Shown one piece after another: positions 16,352 to 23,787 of a stretch of 40,549 nucleotides of DNA; position 1 is the stretch's first letter, and every line of letters starts with the position of its first letter. Below the pieces are notes generated by a model that saw only the letters and a program-made list of their open reading frames with translations, did not search any database and was not told where the DNA came from. The position numbers and the translations under genes were made by a program. Origin of the DNA: a virus. The stretch is taken from positions 1 through 40,549 of the IMG/VR virus record IMGVR_UViG_3300042731_002479; one strand, written 5' to 3'.

Positions 16352-17736
16352 CATGCCCCCTCGTAAATGCGCACGGCCAGGCGCTGAACAGGGAACTCTT
16401 TGATCGCCAGGTAGCGCAGGCAGTCCATCGCGTGATCGGTGATTCCGTCCTTGACCGGATCGTCATCGATCGGCCGGCCGTCAACCCACTCAGGATAGTG
16501 GTACGTGCGCAGCGCCTGGATGGTCGCGCGGTCGTGCGTGTTGGCGAGCAGCGAGCGCGCGAACAGCAACAGCGGATCGCAGTCCATCGGGGCGAGCATG
16601 CGCTTGACCATGCCAACGCCGTTCTTAATGACCCTGTGGTCCTTGTCTTTCTGCCACTGCGGGGTGATGCCGAACTGGCTGCGCAGGATGGCGAAGTCGG
16701 TCGTGTTGCTCGATGCGTGCTGCTGCTTCGCCGCCGGGTCGGAGATGATCCAGCGGATGGGCCAGCCCTTGGCGCTGATCATCCGGCCCAGGCGCTCGGT
16801 CGTGATCGTGCTGTCGTCATGGCTGCCAGGGTATAGCTCATCGAAGACGATGGCCGACCGACGCCGTATGATCTTACCTTCGAGCTGACGCCCTGGGTGC
16901 AGAAGCTCGACGAAAAGCACGTGCGGACAATGGCCGCCTGGGTCGATCACGATGCCGCAGTCGGCCGGCTGGTTGAAGCCGCGCTCATCGGTAACCGAGT
17001 CGGAGAACTCAAACGGGAGGCAGTGGGTCGCCTCCTGGAACTCCGGATAGACCGTGCCGCCAGGCGGGACGAACTGCCCATATAGCAGGCATGGTGCCAA
17101 ACGGGCTGGGCATGAGTCGATCTGGTTCTTGACGTAGTCTGGGTGTAGGTTGGGGTTGTCGTATAGCGTCGCGCGGATGATGCGCCGCTGTGCATCGGCT
17201 CGATTCTCGAAGTGGTCGTGCAGCCATCCCCACAATGGAACGCCGGCGATGCCGACCTGAAGCGCTGTCGCTCGCTCATCGCGGACGCGGGCTGCCGCCT
17301 TGCGGTAGATTTCCCGCTTCATCAAGCCGGCTTCGTCGAGTCCGCAGTAGCAAAGGTTGTCGCCTTCGATCGCGTCCGGATCGTGACCACTGCGGTAGTA
17401 GAGCGACCGGCCGCCGACCAGCTCGAGGAACAACTCGCCCTTGTTGTGGCCGACGATGAGACCGCGGAATGTCGGGATGAGCGTCTTGCGCAGGAATGTG
17501 CGCATCATCTTGTAGGTTGGCATGACTACCATGCCGTCAGTTCCGGGCGGGTTGCGCATCGCCCGATAAGCGAGCCACGCGGCAAGCCCGACGCTCTTGC
17601 CGGATCCCCAGCCGCCGGCGAGGTACGAGGCGAAGCTGCGCGACGCCACGAATGCAGCCTGCTTTGTGGTCAGCGCAAGCTCACGGCCACGGTAGCGTGG
17701 ATCGTGTAGTCGGTGGATGACTTGGCTACTCGGCAT
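16351..17736 (-). CDS. terL: Terminase large subunit (461 aa)
   Basis: An ATP-driven DNA packaging motor and nuclease. The Walker A motif GGWGSGKS lies at residues 41-48, and the Walker B region (CYCGLDEAG, Asp134-Glu135) follows at the expected distance. The C-terminal nuclease has a first acidic motif in CGIVIDPGGH, a middle segment IISDPAAKQQ, and a late Asp in DHAMDCLRYL, which fits an RNase H-like fold. I start at the ATG at 17736 (MPSSQVIHRL), which overlaps the end of the small terminase gene by 11 bases. A longer reading frame extends back to 18381 but only shadows that gene. Confidence 0.93.
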   Translation of the reverse strand: MPSSQVIHRLHDPRYRGRELALTTKQAAFVASRSFASYLAGGWGSGKSVGLAAWLAYRAMRNPPGTDGMVVMPTYKMMRTFLRKTLIPTFRGLIVGHNKGELFLELVGGRSLYYRSGHDPDAIEGDNLCYCGLDEAGLMKREIYRKAAARVRDERATALQVGIAGVPLWGWLHDHFENRADAQRRIIRATLYDNPNLHPDYVKNQIDSCPARLAPCLLYGQFVPPGGTVYPEFQEATHCLPFEFSDSVTDERGFNQPADCGIVIDPGGHCPHVLFVELLHPGRQLEGKIIRRRSAIVFDELYPGSHDDSTITTERLGRMISAKGWPIRWIISDPAAKQQHASSNTTDFAILRSQFGITPQWQKDKDHRVIKNGVGMVKRMLAPMDCDPLLLFARSLLANTHDRATIQALRTYHYPEWVDGRPIDDDPVKDGITDHAMDCLRYLAIKEFPVQRLAVRIYEGA

Positions 17737-18379
17737 CTGCACCGCCGCCCGGGCCGGCCTCGACATCGGCAGGATCGAGATCAGCGTCATCGCCAGCGAC
17801 AGGCAGATCGCCGTCAGCGCTGACGTGCGTGTACCCGTCCGGGATGGCGAGCTGGAGGACGTGCTCCCGCTTGTCGAGAGTGAGCCCGAGTTGCTGCGCG
17901 GCGAGCAGTCCTCGGCGCAATGCCTCTTGGCACTCGCCCAGCTCGCGGCGCCACATGCGTAGCCGGCGGCCTGCTTCTGCCTCTGCTGTCGCCCGCTTTG
18001 AGTCGCGAGTCTCGACCACGAGGTAGTCCGCAAGGCGCCGGTGGATCGTCTCGATTGCCTCGACGCAGTGACGCGAGCGCTGGCGGGGGAGATCCACGAG
18101 TAGAGCCAGGTCGATATCCTCAGCTCCAGCAAGCGCGCGCTCCACTTCGGCCGTGACATGGGCCGCGTCGTCGTCCCGCCACTGTGGACGGATGAGGTGG
18201 TCAGTCGTGATTCCGTGTGTGCGCGCCCTCTGGGACCCTGGTGGCGCCCCGGTCGAGATGCCTGACTCGGCCTGCTGCATCTGCGCCCAGCGTCGCCTGT
18301 GGCGCTCAGGGGATACCCTGACTGTCGCTCTGCGGTATGGCCTGCGGTAGTCGCTGTCACTGGATCCGCATTTTTCCAC
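17726..18379 (-). CDS. terS: Putative terminase small subunit (217 aa)
   Basis: Directly upstream of the large terminase gene. The GTG start at 18379 has GGGG five bases before it. The protein has an Arg-rich N-terminus (RRPYRRATVRVSPERHRRRW) that could bind DNA, helical middle segments (about 75-165) suited to oligomerisation, and an acidic C-terminus (residues about 190-217). This basic-helical-acidic order is typical of small terminases, which bind the packaging site and recruit the motor. No helix-turn-helix stands out, so the call depends on gene order. Confidence 0.7.
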   Translation of the reverse strand: MEKCGSSDSDYRRPYRRATVRVSPERHRRRWAQMQQAESGISTGAPPGSQRARTHGITTDHLIRPQWRDDDAAHVTAEVERALAGAEDIDLALLVDLPRQRSRHCVEAIETIHRRLADYLVVETRDSKRATAEAEAGRRLRMWRRELGECQEALRRGLLAAQQLGLTLDKREHVLQLAIPDGYTHVSADGDLPVAGDDADLDPADVEAGPGGGADAE

Positions 18380-18449
18380 ATCTACCCCGGTCTGGCCGGG
18401 TGGTTAGCGGTCGAGCCGCATCGTGGGTCTGTGCCCATGGCCTACCGTC

Positions 18450-18479
18450 AGCATGTGACAAGGTGGCGCATTCTGTCAA
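18450..18479 (-). promoter_or_regulatory. Candidate late promoter before the terminase genes
   Basis: On the minus strand TTGACA (18474-18479) is a perfect -35 box. Eighteen bases on, CATGCT (18450-18455) is a poor -10 box (three of six matches). The spacer is filled by the first operator-like repeat. A weak -10 with a good -35 suggests dependence on an activator or control by a repressor. Confidence 0.5.
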
Positions 18480-18522
18480 GGAAATTGTGCCATGGTGGCA
18501 CAAAGTGCGACAGGATGGCGCG
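18454..18522. promoter_or_regulatory. Three 17-bp operator-like repeats
   Basis: Three related sites on the plus strand: TGTGACAAGGTGGCGCA (18454-18470), TGTGCCATGGTGGCACA (18486-18502) and TGCGACAGGATGGCGCG (18506-18522). The middle one is a palindrome with seven-base arms TGTGCCA/TGGCACA around TGG, extended to eight by flanking T and A. The outer two keep the half-site TGGCRCR and vary in the other half. Centres are 32 and 20 bases apart. The first lies within the promoter spacer. They look like binding sites for a dimeric regulator or for a small terminase. Confidence 0.65.
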
Positions 18523-18643
18523 AAAGCTACTGGATATCAGCTATCTCTTGATGGGAGGGCTCAGAATTGATCGGGGTGTGCTTGGGTTTGCGGGCGGGCG
18601 CCGGACGGCTGCAGGCTGGGGCTGCGCCTGCGTGGCGGGTGGT

Positions 18644-18865
18644 CTAGTCGTCCCCCCACACCGTCTCCCACGTCTCAATCGCCAACCGCACCCGCTCGAC
18701 AGCCCTGTGCACGTCGGCGTCGTCTGCCTGCTGTAGCATCGCGTAGCAGTGGACTACCCCGCGCGAGGCGTAGTCGCCTAGCCGCGCCAGCCGTCCGACC
18801 CTGTGCCCATGCTCGATGAGCCAGTCTCGGACGTGCGGCGTTACCAATTCAATCGCGGCCGTCAT
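18644..18865 (-). CDS. Hypothetical protein, last early gene (73 aa)
   Basis: A short, mainly helical protein (MTAAIELVTPHVRDWLIEHG) with alternating hydrophobic and charged residues and an acidic end. The ATG overlaps the stop of the upstream gene (TGATG), so translation is probably coupled. No family recognised. It is the last gene before the control gap, so it could be a regulator by position only. Confidence 0.6.
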   Translation of the reverse strand: MTAAIELVTPHVRDWLIEHGHRVGRLARLGDYASRGVVHCYAMLQQADDADVHRAVERVRLAIETWETVWGDD

Positions 18866-19350
18866 CACTCACCCGGCCAATCTGGGATCTCGCGTCTGAT
18901 GTCGCGGGCCTGAAGGCGCAGTTCAGCCGCCTCCGCCGCATCCACCGCATCCACCGCCGCCCACACCGCCGCCCACGCCACCTCCGCCGCCTCCTCCGCC
19001 TCCTCCTCCGCCGCCTCCACCGCCGCCTCCGCCGAACGATCCTCCCCAGACAGCCACCGGCGCGCCCACCGCCTGTACTTCGTCGCCCACTCGGCGCGGA
19101 CTCCACGGATCGATTTGACGCCTCGGCGGATCGCACGGGCCACGATACGATCGATAGCCCGGCGGAGAGCTGGTCGATACTGCTCCAGCATGCCACTTGG
19201 CAGCCTGCTGTACTGCCAGATCATCCAGTCGCAACGGTGGCACGCCTGCCATGCGTCGGCCTGCGTCGCACCGGCTGGCAGTCCACGTCGCCACTCCATC
19301 GCCTCTTGGCACGAGCGGTACTTGATGCCGAAGTCGATTGCGCTGATCAT
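18865..19350 (-). CDS. Hypothetical protein with Ala/Glu helical repeat (161 aa)
   Basis: The ATG at 19350 overlaps the previous stop (ATGA). Residues 1-95 form a compact domain with two close cysteines (WQACHRCDWMIWQYS), a segment I have seen in other phage hypothetical proteins. Residues about 105-145 are a low-complexity run of Ala, Glu, Val and Trp that would form one long helix; the DNA there is a GCC/TCC-type imperfect trinucleotide repeat (about 18925-19035). The C-terminus is acidic. Function unknown. Confidence 0.65.
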   Translation of the reverse strand: MISAIDFGIKYRSCQEAMEWRRGLPAGATQADAWQACHRCDWMIWQYSRLPSGMLEQYRPALRRAIDRIVARAIRRGVKSIRGVRAEWATKYRRWARRWLSGEDRSAEAAVEAAEEEAEEAAEVAWAAVWAAVDAVDAAEAAELRLQARDIRREIPDWPGE

Positions 19351-19694
19351 CTCGTCACCAGGTATCGCCCATCCTCGGGCGTCCCGTCCGACTCCAACTG
19401 CGCCCGCTCCTCTGCCGTCGCGTCGCGCACGATGTGGTCGGTTGAGATGGTCACCAGCGGCCCTGTGCGCAGCGCCAAGCCGACCCACTCGCTGTGCTTT
19501 GCTCCACCCCCGTAGTCGCGGACAATTGAGCACCGGCGCCCACCGAGGTCCTCGAGCGTGCCGGCTGCATCCGCACTGATGTCGATGCTCACCGCATCAA
19601 CGCGCCCAGCTACCCGCCCGACCACCTCGCACAGAACCGCCACCGCGTCGAGGATCTGGGCCCTTGCTTGCTCCGTGATTTGTTCGTCGGTCAT
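19347..19694 (-). CDS. Hypothetical protein (115 aa)
   Basis: It starts at 19694 (MTDEQITEQARAQ) by TGATG overlap with the upstream gene and ends overlapping the next start. The first half is helical; the second half looks like strands with a Gly-rich turn (RDYGGGAKHSEWVG). No family recognised. Spacing and overlaps place it in the early operon. Confidence 0.6.
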   Translation of the reverse strand: MTDEQITEQARAQILDAVAVLCEVVGRVAGRVDAVSIDISADAAGTLEDLGGRRCSIVRDYGGGAKHSEWVGLALRTGPLVTISTDHIVRDATAEERAQLESDGTPEDGRYLVTR

Positions 19695-19981
19695 CACTCC
19701 TCCTCTGCTTTGTCTATGGCGGCGCATGCAATCATGTAAAGGCGTTCGATCCAATCGAAGTCTTCTCCATCCATTGATGCCTCAACGCATGCCTTGAATT
19801 CCTTGCACACCTCCAACAGATCGGTAGCTGTGGCCCACAGTGTTGCCGTTGCTTGGGCCTCCGGGAGCAAGGCCTTGACGTGTGGTTCGAAAACTTGACC
19901 GATGAACCCATAATCCTCGGACACAATATCAAGTCCGAGCTGGCCATCAACATGCATCGACCCAGGAGTGTGCTTGCTCAT
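19694..19981 (-). CDS. Hypothetical small phage protein (95 aa)
   Basis: The ATG at 19981 follows GGAGGTGAGGAG, a strong site. The product begins MSKHTPGSMHVDG and has the middle ATATLWATATDLLEVCKEF, a pattern common in short phage proteins of unknown function. It is acidic and helical. A longer frame upstream would run through the hairpin-rich gap and is less likely. Confidence 0.65.
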   Translation of the reverse strand: MSKHTPGSMHVDGQLGLDIVSEDYGFIGQVFEPHVKALLPEAQATATLWATATDLLEVCKEFKACVEASMDGEDFDWIERLYMIACAAIDKAEEE

Positions 19982-20049
19982 CTCCTCACCTCCCGCCCCA
20001 ACGCGGGGCAAAGTCCGGCCCGGTCGCGACCCCGGGCGCGGGAGTATTA
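19982..20049 (-). other. Short hairpin-rich intergenic segment
   Basis: Sixty-eight bases without a gene. They contain the perfect palindrome GGTCGCGACC and a GCCCC-N5-GGGGC hairpin just before the strong ribosome-binding site of the next gene. There is no T-run. It may tune translation or mRNA stability. Confidence 0.4.
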
Positions 20050-20265
20050 TTAGTCCCACACAACCGTGTCGGATTCGATCTCGACAACCCGTGCGATTGA
20101 GCCCGGCAGTTCTTCCTCCATGAGCCAACGCGCATGATCGATCGCACTGGTCAGGCTGTCGTGCGGGTCGTTCTCTGTTCCGGACAAACCGTCCCAGGTT
20201 CCACTGTCGTCCTGCAGGTCCACTCTGTAGGTCACATCAGCCTCCGTGGTTTGCGTTGCGTTCAT
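20050..20265 (-). CDS. Hypothetical protein (71 aa)
   Basis: An acidic 71-aa protein: MNATQTTEADVTYRVDLQDD, then a helix around SAIDHARWLMEEE and a final strand (ARVVEIESDTVVWD). GAGG is very close to the ATG, so start efficiency may be low. It is the first gene after a structured 122-bp gap with perfect hairpins and so may be under its own control. Confidence 0.55.
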   Translation of the reverse strand: MNATQTTEADVTYRVDLQDDSGTWDGLSGTENDPHDSLTSAIDHARWLMEEELPGSIARVVEIESDTVVWD

Positions 20266-20350
20266 GCCTCAAAGTAATGCATTCCCCGTGCCAGAATCCA
20301 TGAAATGGAATAACGGGAACTTACGGCATCCAAGTGCGCATCCGGTTACG

Positions 20351-20382
20351 CGATAGTGGGTACTATCGTTCGCAGGTGCGAA
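20351..20382. promoter_or_regulatory. Two adjacent perfect hairpins
   Basis: CGATAGT-GGGT-ACTATCG (20351-20368) is followed at once by TTCGCA-GG-TGCGAA (20369-20382): seven- and six-base perfect arms with loops of four and two bases. They occupy the gene-free stretch 20266-20387. No T-run follows, so they are more likely operator or processing elements than a terminator. I found no convincing promoter in this gap. Confidence 0.5.
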
Positions 20383-20387
20383 ACGGA

Positions 20388-20498
20388 TTACGCAGGCAGG
20401 TCCCCACCCCACGCCGCCCAGGCTATCATCAGCAGGACCAGTCCGAGTGCCGCCACCGGCGCGGTGATGACGACGGCGAGCAGGTCGCGGATGGTCAC
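20388..20498 (-). CDS. Small single-pass membrane protein (36 aa)
   Basis: A GTG start overlaps the upstream stop as GTGA, giving 36 residues: MTIRDLLAVVITAPVAALG, then a continued hydrophobic stretch and a short end GGDLPA. Almost the whole chain is one membrane helix. The four-base overlap with the ASCH-like gene is the main evidence that it is translated. Function unknown. Confidence 0.5.
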   Translation of the reverse strand: MTIRDLLAVVITAPVAALGLVLLMIAWAAWGGDLPA

Positions 20499-21049
20499 GG
20501 CTCAACCCGCTTGAACTCGATGACCCACACCCATGGGTTGTCGTCCCATGACTTGCCGGGCTTCTTGCCGTTGATGGAGTCCCACAGTTCCTCGAAATCT
20601 TCGCGTGGGTCAGGTGGGCAGATGTCTTCCCATGTTGGGTTTTTCTGATAGATGCCTTCATCGCATGCGTCCTCAATGCTGATGTCCCGCACCCGCTCGA
20701 CCCGGACGCCGGTGACTTCCAGCAGGATGCGGGATGCCTTGCGTGGCATGAATCGCTGGGACTTCCACCTTGGGCCATAGTCGTGTTCCTGCCAATCAGA
20801 CTTGTAGAAATATGCAGTCCCGTACTGTCCGCCGCACCATGTCTCCTTGACCCACAGCAGGTCGCCAGGCCTGCCGTATGGACAACGAGCAAGGATCGTT
20901 GATTCGTACCCGTCGTCTCTTGGGTTGTCACCCGGCTGAGGCTTCGCCACTCGCCTGGTTTGAGATTTCCGCCCGTCCAGAATCGCCCGCACCATCTCGC
21001 CGGTGAAAGCAATCGGTCGCTCCATCCGCCCGTCTTCACGAATCGCCAT
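20495..21049 (-). CDS. ASCH-domain-like phage protein (184 aa)
   Basis: The sequence follows a familiar phage pattern: RPIAFTGEMVRAILDGRKSQ TRR near the N-terminus, CPYGRPGDLLWVKETW in the middle, then MPRKASRILLEVTGVRVERV and a final SWDDNPWVWVIEFKRV. These are hallmarks of ASCH-like proteins (PUA-related fold, RNA or modified nucleic acid binding) widespread in phages. The family's exact role is not settled. The start at 21049 is the second codon of GTGATG, placed just after the upstream stop. Confidence 0.75.
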   Translation of the reverse strand: MAIREDGRMERPIAFTGEMVRAILDGRKSQTRRVAKPQPGDNPRDDGYESTILARCPYGRPGDLLWVKETWCGGQYGTAYFYKSDWQEHDYGPRWKSQRFMPRKASRILLEVTGVRVERVRDISIEDACDEGIYQKNPTWEDICPPDPREDFEELWDSINGKKPGKSWDDNPWVWVIEFKRVEP

Positions 21050-21051
21050 CA

Positions 21052-21279
21052 CTATTCCCCAATCCGCCGGCAGCAGTGCCGAAGCACCTCGGCCTCAAGC
21101 GCCAACCGCGTCCCGTCGCGCATCTCGACCACCACAGCCTCATGATCCGCTCCCGCGTGCTCGACTAGCAGTTCGGTCCCTGTCGTGACGGACTGAGCCA
21201 CGCTCGCCATTATCTGTCCAACCACGAGCATCAGGGTCATTGGCTCGAGGACTTCGTACTGTTGGCCGGTGCGGATCAT
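21052..21279 (-). CDS. Hypothetical protein (75 aa)
   Basis: Starts by ATGA overlap with the upstream gene. It has a helical hydrophobic stretch (MTLMLVVGQIMASVAQSV) that is not long enough for a clear membrane span, followed by strands (ELLVEHAGADHEAVVVEM) and a Cys pair near the end (HCCRR). No family recognised. Confidence 0.55.
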   Translation of the reverse strand: MIRTGQQYEVLEPMTLMLVVGQIMASVAQSVTTGTELLVEHAGADHEAVVVEMRDGTRLALEAEVLRHCCRRIGE

Positions 21280-21671
21280 TCTTTCGACTCCAGCCAGTCT
21301 GGTCGATTCTCACGGATCCAGTCCATGGCGTTGACCGTCTCGGTTGCTACCTGCTCGCAAGACCACGGCACATACTCCCGCTCGATCACCTCCAAGAACT
21401 CGGCCTCTGCCTTCTTCATCGCCTCAGTCGGATCGGACCACCCGCCGTCCGGATCACCGTATTCCTCGTCGAGATACTCCAGGACGTGATCGAGCGGGCA
21501 GCTCCCATGGGCACCGACGGTCATCCGGGCGAATCCGTAGACCTCGATGGTCTCAGGCAGGCAGTCCATCTCGAACTGCTCCAGGTGATATTGAATAGCG
21601 TCGTCCATATCCGTCTCGGACAAATTCTCGCAGTGACCCACAGCCCAGAACACAATCTCTAGTTTGCTCAT
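21276..21671 (-). CDS. Hypothetical acidic protein (131 aa)
   Basis: An acidic 131-aa protein with two helical halves: MSKLEIVFWAVGHCENLSET at the start and FLEVIEREYVPWSCEQVA near the end. It overlaps both neighbours by ATGA and has GGAGGGATTGAGGG upstream. Very acidic small early proteins are sometimes inhibitors or DNA mimics; there is no specific sign of that here. No family recognised. Confidence 0.6.
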   Translation of the reverse strand: MSKLEIVFWAVGHCENLSETDMDDAIQYHLEQFEMDCLPETIEVYGFARMTVGAHGSCPLDHVLEYLDEEYGDPDGGWSDPTEAMKKAEAEFLEVIEREYVPWSCEQVATETVNAMDWIRENRPDWLESKE

Positions 21672-22549
21672 CCCTCAATCCCTCCTGCCGCCTCGCACTC
21701 TGCGGCGATCCGCTTGTCCGTACGCAGGATGGCGGCGATCTCCGGTGGGGCCTGGCGGACCGGCTCGACTCCCGGAGGCAGGGCCTTGGTCCAGACTGGG
21801 ACGCCGGCGGCCTTGGCTTGGTCAATCACGGACTGGATCCATTCGGGCTTGGCGGGCTTGTAGCCGTTGGTGCCCTGGCCAACGACGATCCAATCGACTC
21901 TTGGCGCTGGTGGAGTCGGAGCACCGCACAACTGGTGATCCAGCAGTGTCTGACAATCATGGACCGTGTATCCACATTTCGGACAAGTCCATCCGAAGTC
22001 CACAGGCACCAGCAACGGCTCCACGCACAGCCACCGCTTGCCGGGGATCCGTAGCAGGTGCGGGATCAGCTTGTCGGAGTCGGCTTGGTTGGTGACGGTG
22101 GTTCCAAACCATAGATTCAGGGCGCTGAATTCGGTTCCGTCGCCGAGTGAATCGGACTCAAGACCATCCAGAGCGTCGGCCATGGCAACCGGATTCTTCG
22201 TCAGCATCAAGAATTGATGGGCTGCTGAAGCCTGACGGATAACTGAAAACATGGCGTCATGGTCTTCTTGGTCAACGCTCTCCCGCCACATATCGCCCAG
22301 CCACCCGGTAGCGACCACCCGCGGCTTGCGCCAGTACAGCGGCTTGTCAATCCAGCGCTCGATCAGGCAGTGGCGGCCGGACCATGATCCGCGACCGCTC
22401 AAGGCTCGCGCGCCCTCTCCGAACGGGAAGACATGGGCCGCCTCCATCCTCCGCACCATCGCCAGCGCCCAACACCGTCTGGCGCACGGCATCGCAGGAT
22501 CACAACCCAGGATCGGTGACCAGCTCGCGTTCCAGAACTTGCCGGCCAT
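21668..22549 (-). CDS. DUF5131 (Gp37/Gp68-like) protein (293 aa)
   Basis: The N-terminus carries a cysteine cluster, Cys16, Cys22 and Cys26 (GCDPAMPCARRCWA), where this family has its metal-binding, radical-SAM-like motif. Further along, RVVATGWLGDMWRESV and HQFLMLTKNPVAM match the family pattern (a D-W segment and the 'LTK' segment). The spacing Cx5Cx3C is not the classical CxxxCxxC of radical SAM enzymes. A separate zinc-ribbon-like insert (CPKCGYTVHDCQ) is in the middle. The start at 22549 overlaps the upstream stop (TGATG). The family is common in phages and its reaction is unknown to me. Confidence 0.75.
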   Translation of the reverse strand: MAGKFWNASWSPILGCDPAMPCARRCWALAMVRRMEAAHVFPFGEGARALSGRGSWSGRHCLIERWIDKPLYWRKPRVVATGWLGDMWRESVDQEDHDAMFSVIRQASAAHQFLMLTKNPVAMADALDGLESDSLGDGTEFSALNLWFGTTVTNQADSDKLIPHLLRIPGKRWLCVEPLLVPVDFGWTCPKCGYTVHDCQTLLDHQLCGAPTPPAPRVDWIVVGQGTNGYKPAKPEWIQSVIDQAKAAGVPVWTKALPPGVEPVRQAPPEIAAILRTDKRIAAECEAAGGIEG

Positions 22550-22809
22550 CACGACACCCCATGCACCCGGCGGATGCTGACAACCATCTCTCGCCCGTCG
22601 ATCTCCACCGTGACCACAGGCTCCGCGTTGTGCTCCCACGCTGGCGACCTGACGATCCCCTCGGCGCCGTGCTCCTGACACCAGATGCGGGCGCCGCTGC
22701 GCATGACTCTGTTCCACTCGCGAGCATCTTTCTCAGCCCGGCGAACCTCGCGCACGTCGACGAACTGCGGCGCGGACTTCGGGCGGCACGTCTCAGTTAG
22801 CAGGCTCAT
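22549..22809 (-). CDS. Hypothetical protein (86 aa)
   Basis: A basic 86-aa protein: a helix of charged residues (FVDVREVRRAEKDAREWNR), then a short strand region (EPVVTVEIDGREMVV). Two Cys residues are far apart. The start lies inside the end of the upstream gene (17-base overlap) and the stop overlaps the DUF5131 start. No family recognised. Confidence 0.6.
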   Translation of the reverse strand: MSLLTETCRPKSAPQFVDVREVRRAEKDAREWNRVMRSGARIWCQEHGAEGIVRSPAWEHNAEPVVTVEIDGREMVVSIRRVHGVS

Positions 22810-23467
22810 CGTCGCCCCCGAGTGACTTGCTGTGCTTGGCCTGGGTGAGCTGCCGGTTGATCGTGACCAGGCGCTCTTCGAGATCGCGGCAGCGCTGTTG
22901 GGACTTTTCTAGCTGTTGCGCGATCGTCTCGTAGCGGTACGGCGGATCAGGCGGGTCGAGCTCCATCCCTGAATCGGCCGCTGCCTGCTCTGGCGTGATG
23001 GTCTTGAGGATCGGCGTGCCCTCATCCCCGATCACCGCGCCGCAGTCCAGGCATTCGATCCGCGTGCCGGTGACTCGGCGGAACGGGTGGGGGCACTTCT
23101 GCCCGTCATCAGTCTTCGGCGTGACCTCTTTCGCGTAGTCGTCGATCATGTGCTGCATGGTGGCCGGTGACTGCGAGAAGTTGCGGCACAGCCAGGCTGC
23201 AGTGACGGTGATCCCAGACTGATGTGCGCGCTCCAGGTATTCGCGGATCGCCTTGACGGTGGACAGTGGTACCGGGTTGCCGTGTACGTCCACCATCTCC
23301 TCTGGCTCTGCGGCCGGCGTTGCTTGCGTCAGCGCGTCCGCGATGCGAGTGAGCTGCACCATGATCGCATCGAGCGTTCCTGCGATGCTGATGATCGATC
23401 TGTTCGCGGATGACTCGTATCCGGGCTGCAACTCAATCTTTCCAAGATGATGATCTCCTGTGCTCAT
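22793..23467 (-). CDS. Zinc-ribbon and coiled-coil protein (224 aa)
   Basis: Three regions: a helical N-terminus (to about residue 55), a middle with a helix that could be DNA-binding (TVKAIREYLERAHQSGITVT), and a zinc-ribbon-like set of Cys/His (KCPHPFRRVTG and ECLDCGAVIGDEG) at about 125-150. A coiled coil (QQLEKSQQRCRDLEERLVTI) occupies the end. AGAGGG precedes the ATG. It could be a transcription or replication accessory factor; this is inference from the domain types only. Confidence 0.65.
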   Translation of the reverse strand: MSTGDHHLGKIELQPGYESSANRSIISIAGTLDAIMVQLTRIADALTQATPAAEPEEMVDVHGNPVPLSTVKAIREYLERAHQSGITVTAAWLCRNFSQSPATMQHMIDDYAKEVTPKTDDGQKCPHPFRRVTGTRIECLDCGAVIGDEGTPILKTITPEQAAADSGMELDPPDPPYRYETIAQQLEKSQQRCRDLEERLVTINRQLTQAKHSKSLGGDDEPAN

Positions 23468-23477
23468 GTATTCCCTC

Positions 23478-23759
23478 TCAGTCCGGCCGCCCGCCCTTGT
23501 CGGGCGTGTCGCCCACTTCGCAGCGCGGCCTCGGTTTGCCGTGGTACATCTCGATCCCCTGGGTCTTGCGCTCCCACTGCTTCTTGTTGTTCGCCGTTAG
23601 CTGCGCTGGTACGCGGAACTTGTGGCCCGAGCATTCGTCACACATGACTGACGATCGCGCAAGGTCCACCTCTTCGCCCGCACTCACGGAGCCGATCGGT
23701 AGCAGCACGTCGCGCTGGATGTGTCCGCAGTCGGAGCACTCAAGGTCGTATAACGGCAT
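23478..23759 (-). CDS. FmdB-type zinc-ribbon protein (93 aa)
   Basis: The N-terminus MPLYDLECSDCGHIQRDVLL is the standard opening of FmdB-like zinc ribbons (MPxYxYxCxxCG), with a second pair in VMCDECSGHKFRV. GGAGG precedes the start. These proteins are proposed regulators; the substrate here is unknown. The C-terminal tail is basic and probably unstructured. A 28-bp gap separates it from the gene upstream. Confidence 0.75.
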   Translation of the reverse strand: MPLYDLECSDCGHIQRDVLLPIGSVSAGEEVDLARSSVMCDECSGHKFRVPAQLTANNKKQWERKTQGIEMYHGKPRPRCEVGDTPDKGGRPD

Positions 23760-23787
23760 GACTCAGACCTCCTCCGGTGGTTTTGGA

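Larger units (their letters stand above)
18380..18643. other. 264-bp control gap between early and late units
   Basis: I see no credible gene on either strand. The gap lies between the last early gene and the small terminase gene. The half nearest the terminase holds a TTGACA box and three imperfect palindromic repeats, listed separately. The other half (about 18530-18643) shows nothing beyond GC-rich, weakly self-complementary sequence. No T-run follows a hairpin, so early transcripts may read into the late unit. A packaging site could lie here but cannot be recognised by eye. Confidence 0.7.

Noticed and set aside
17737-18381. N-terminal extension of the large terminase to 676 aa
   Set aside because: It would run through the small terminase gene in another frame; the ATPase fold starts only after the ATG at 17736.
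18925-19035. GCC-rich repeat block considered as a CRISPR or satellite array
   Set aside because: Units are imperfect triplets that encode an Ala/Glu helix in frame; no regular spacer-repeat pattern.
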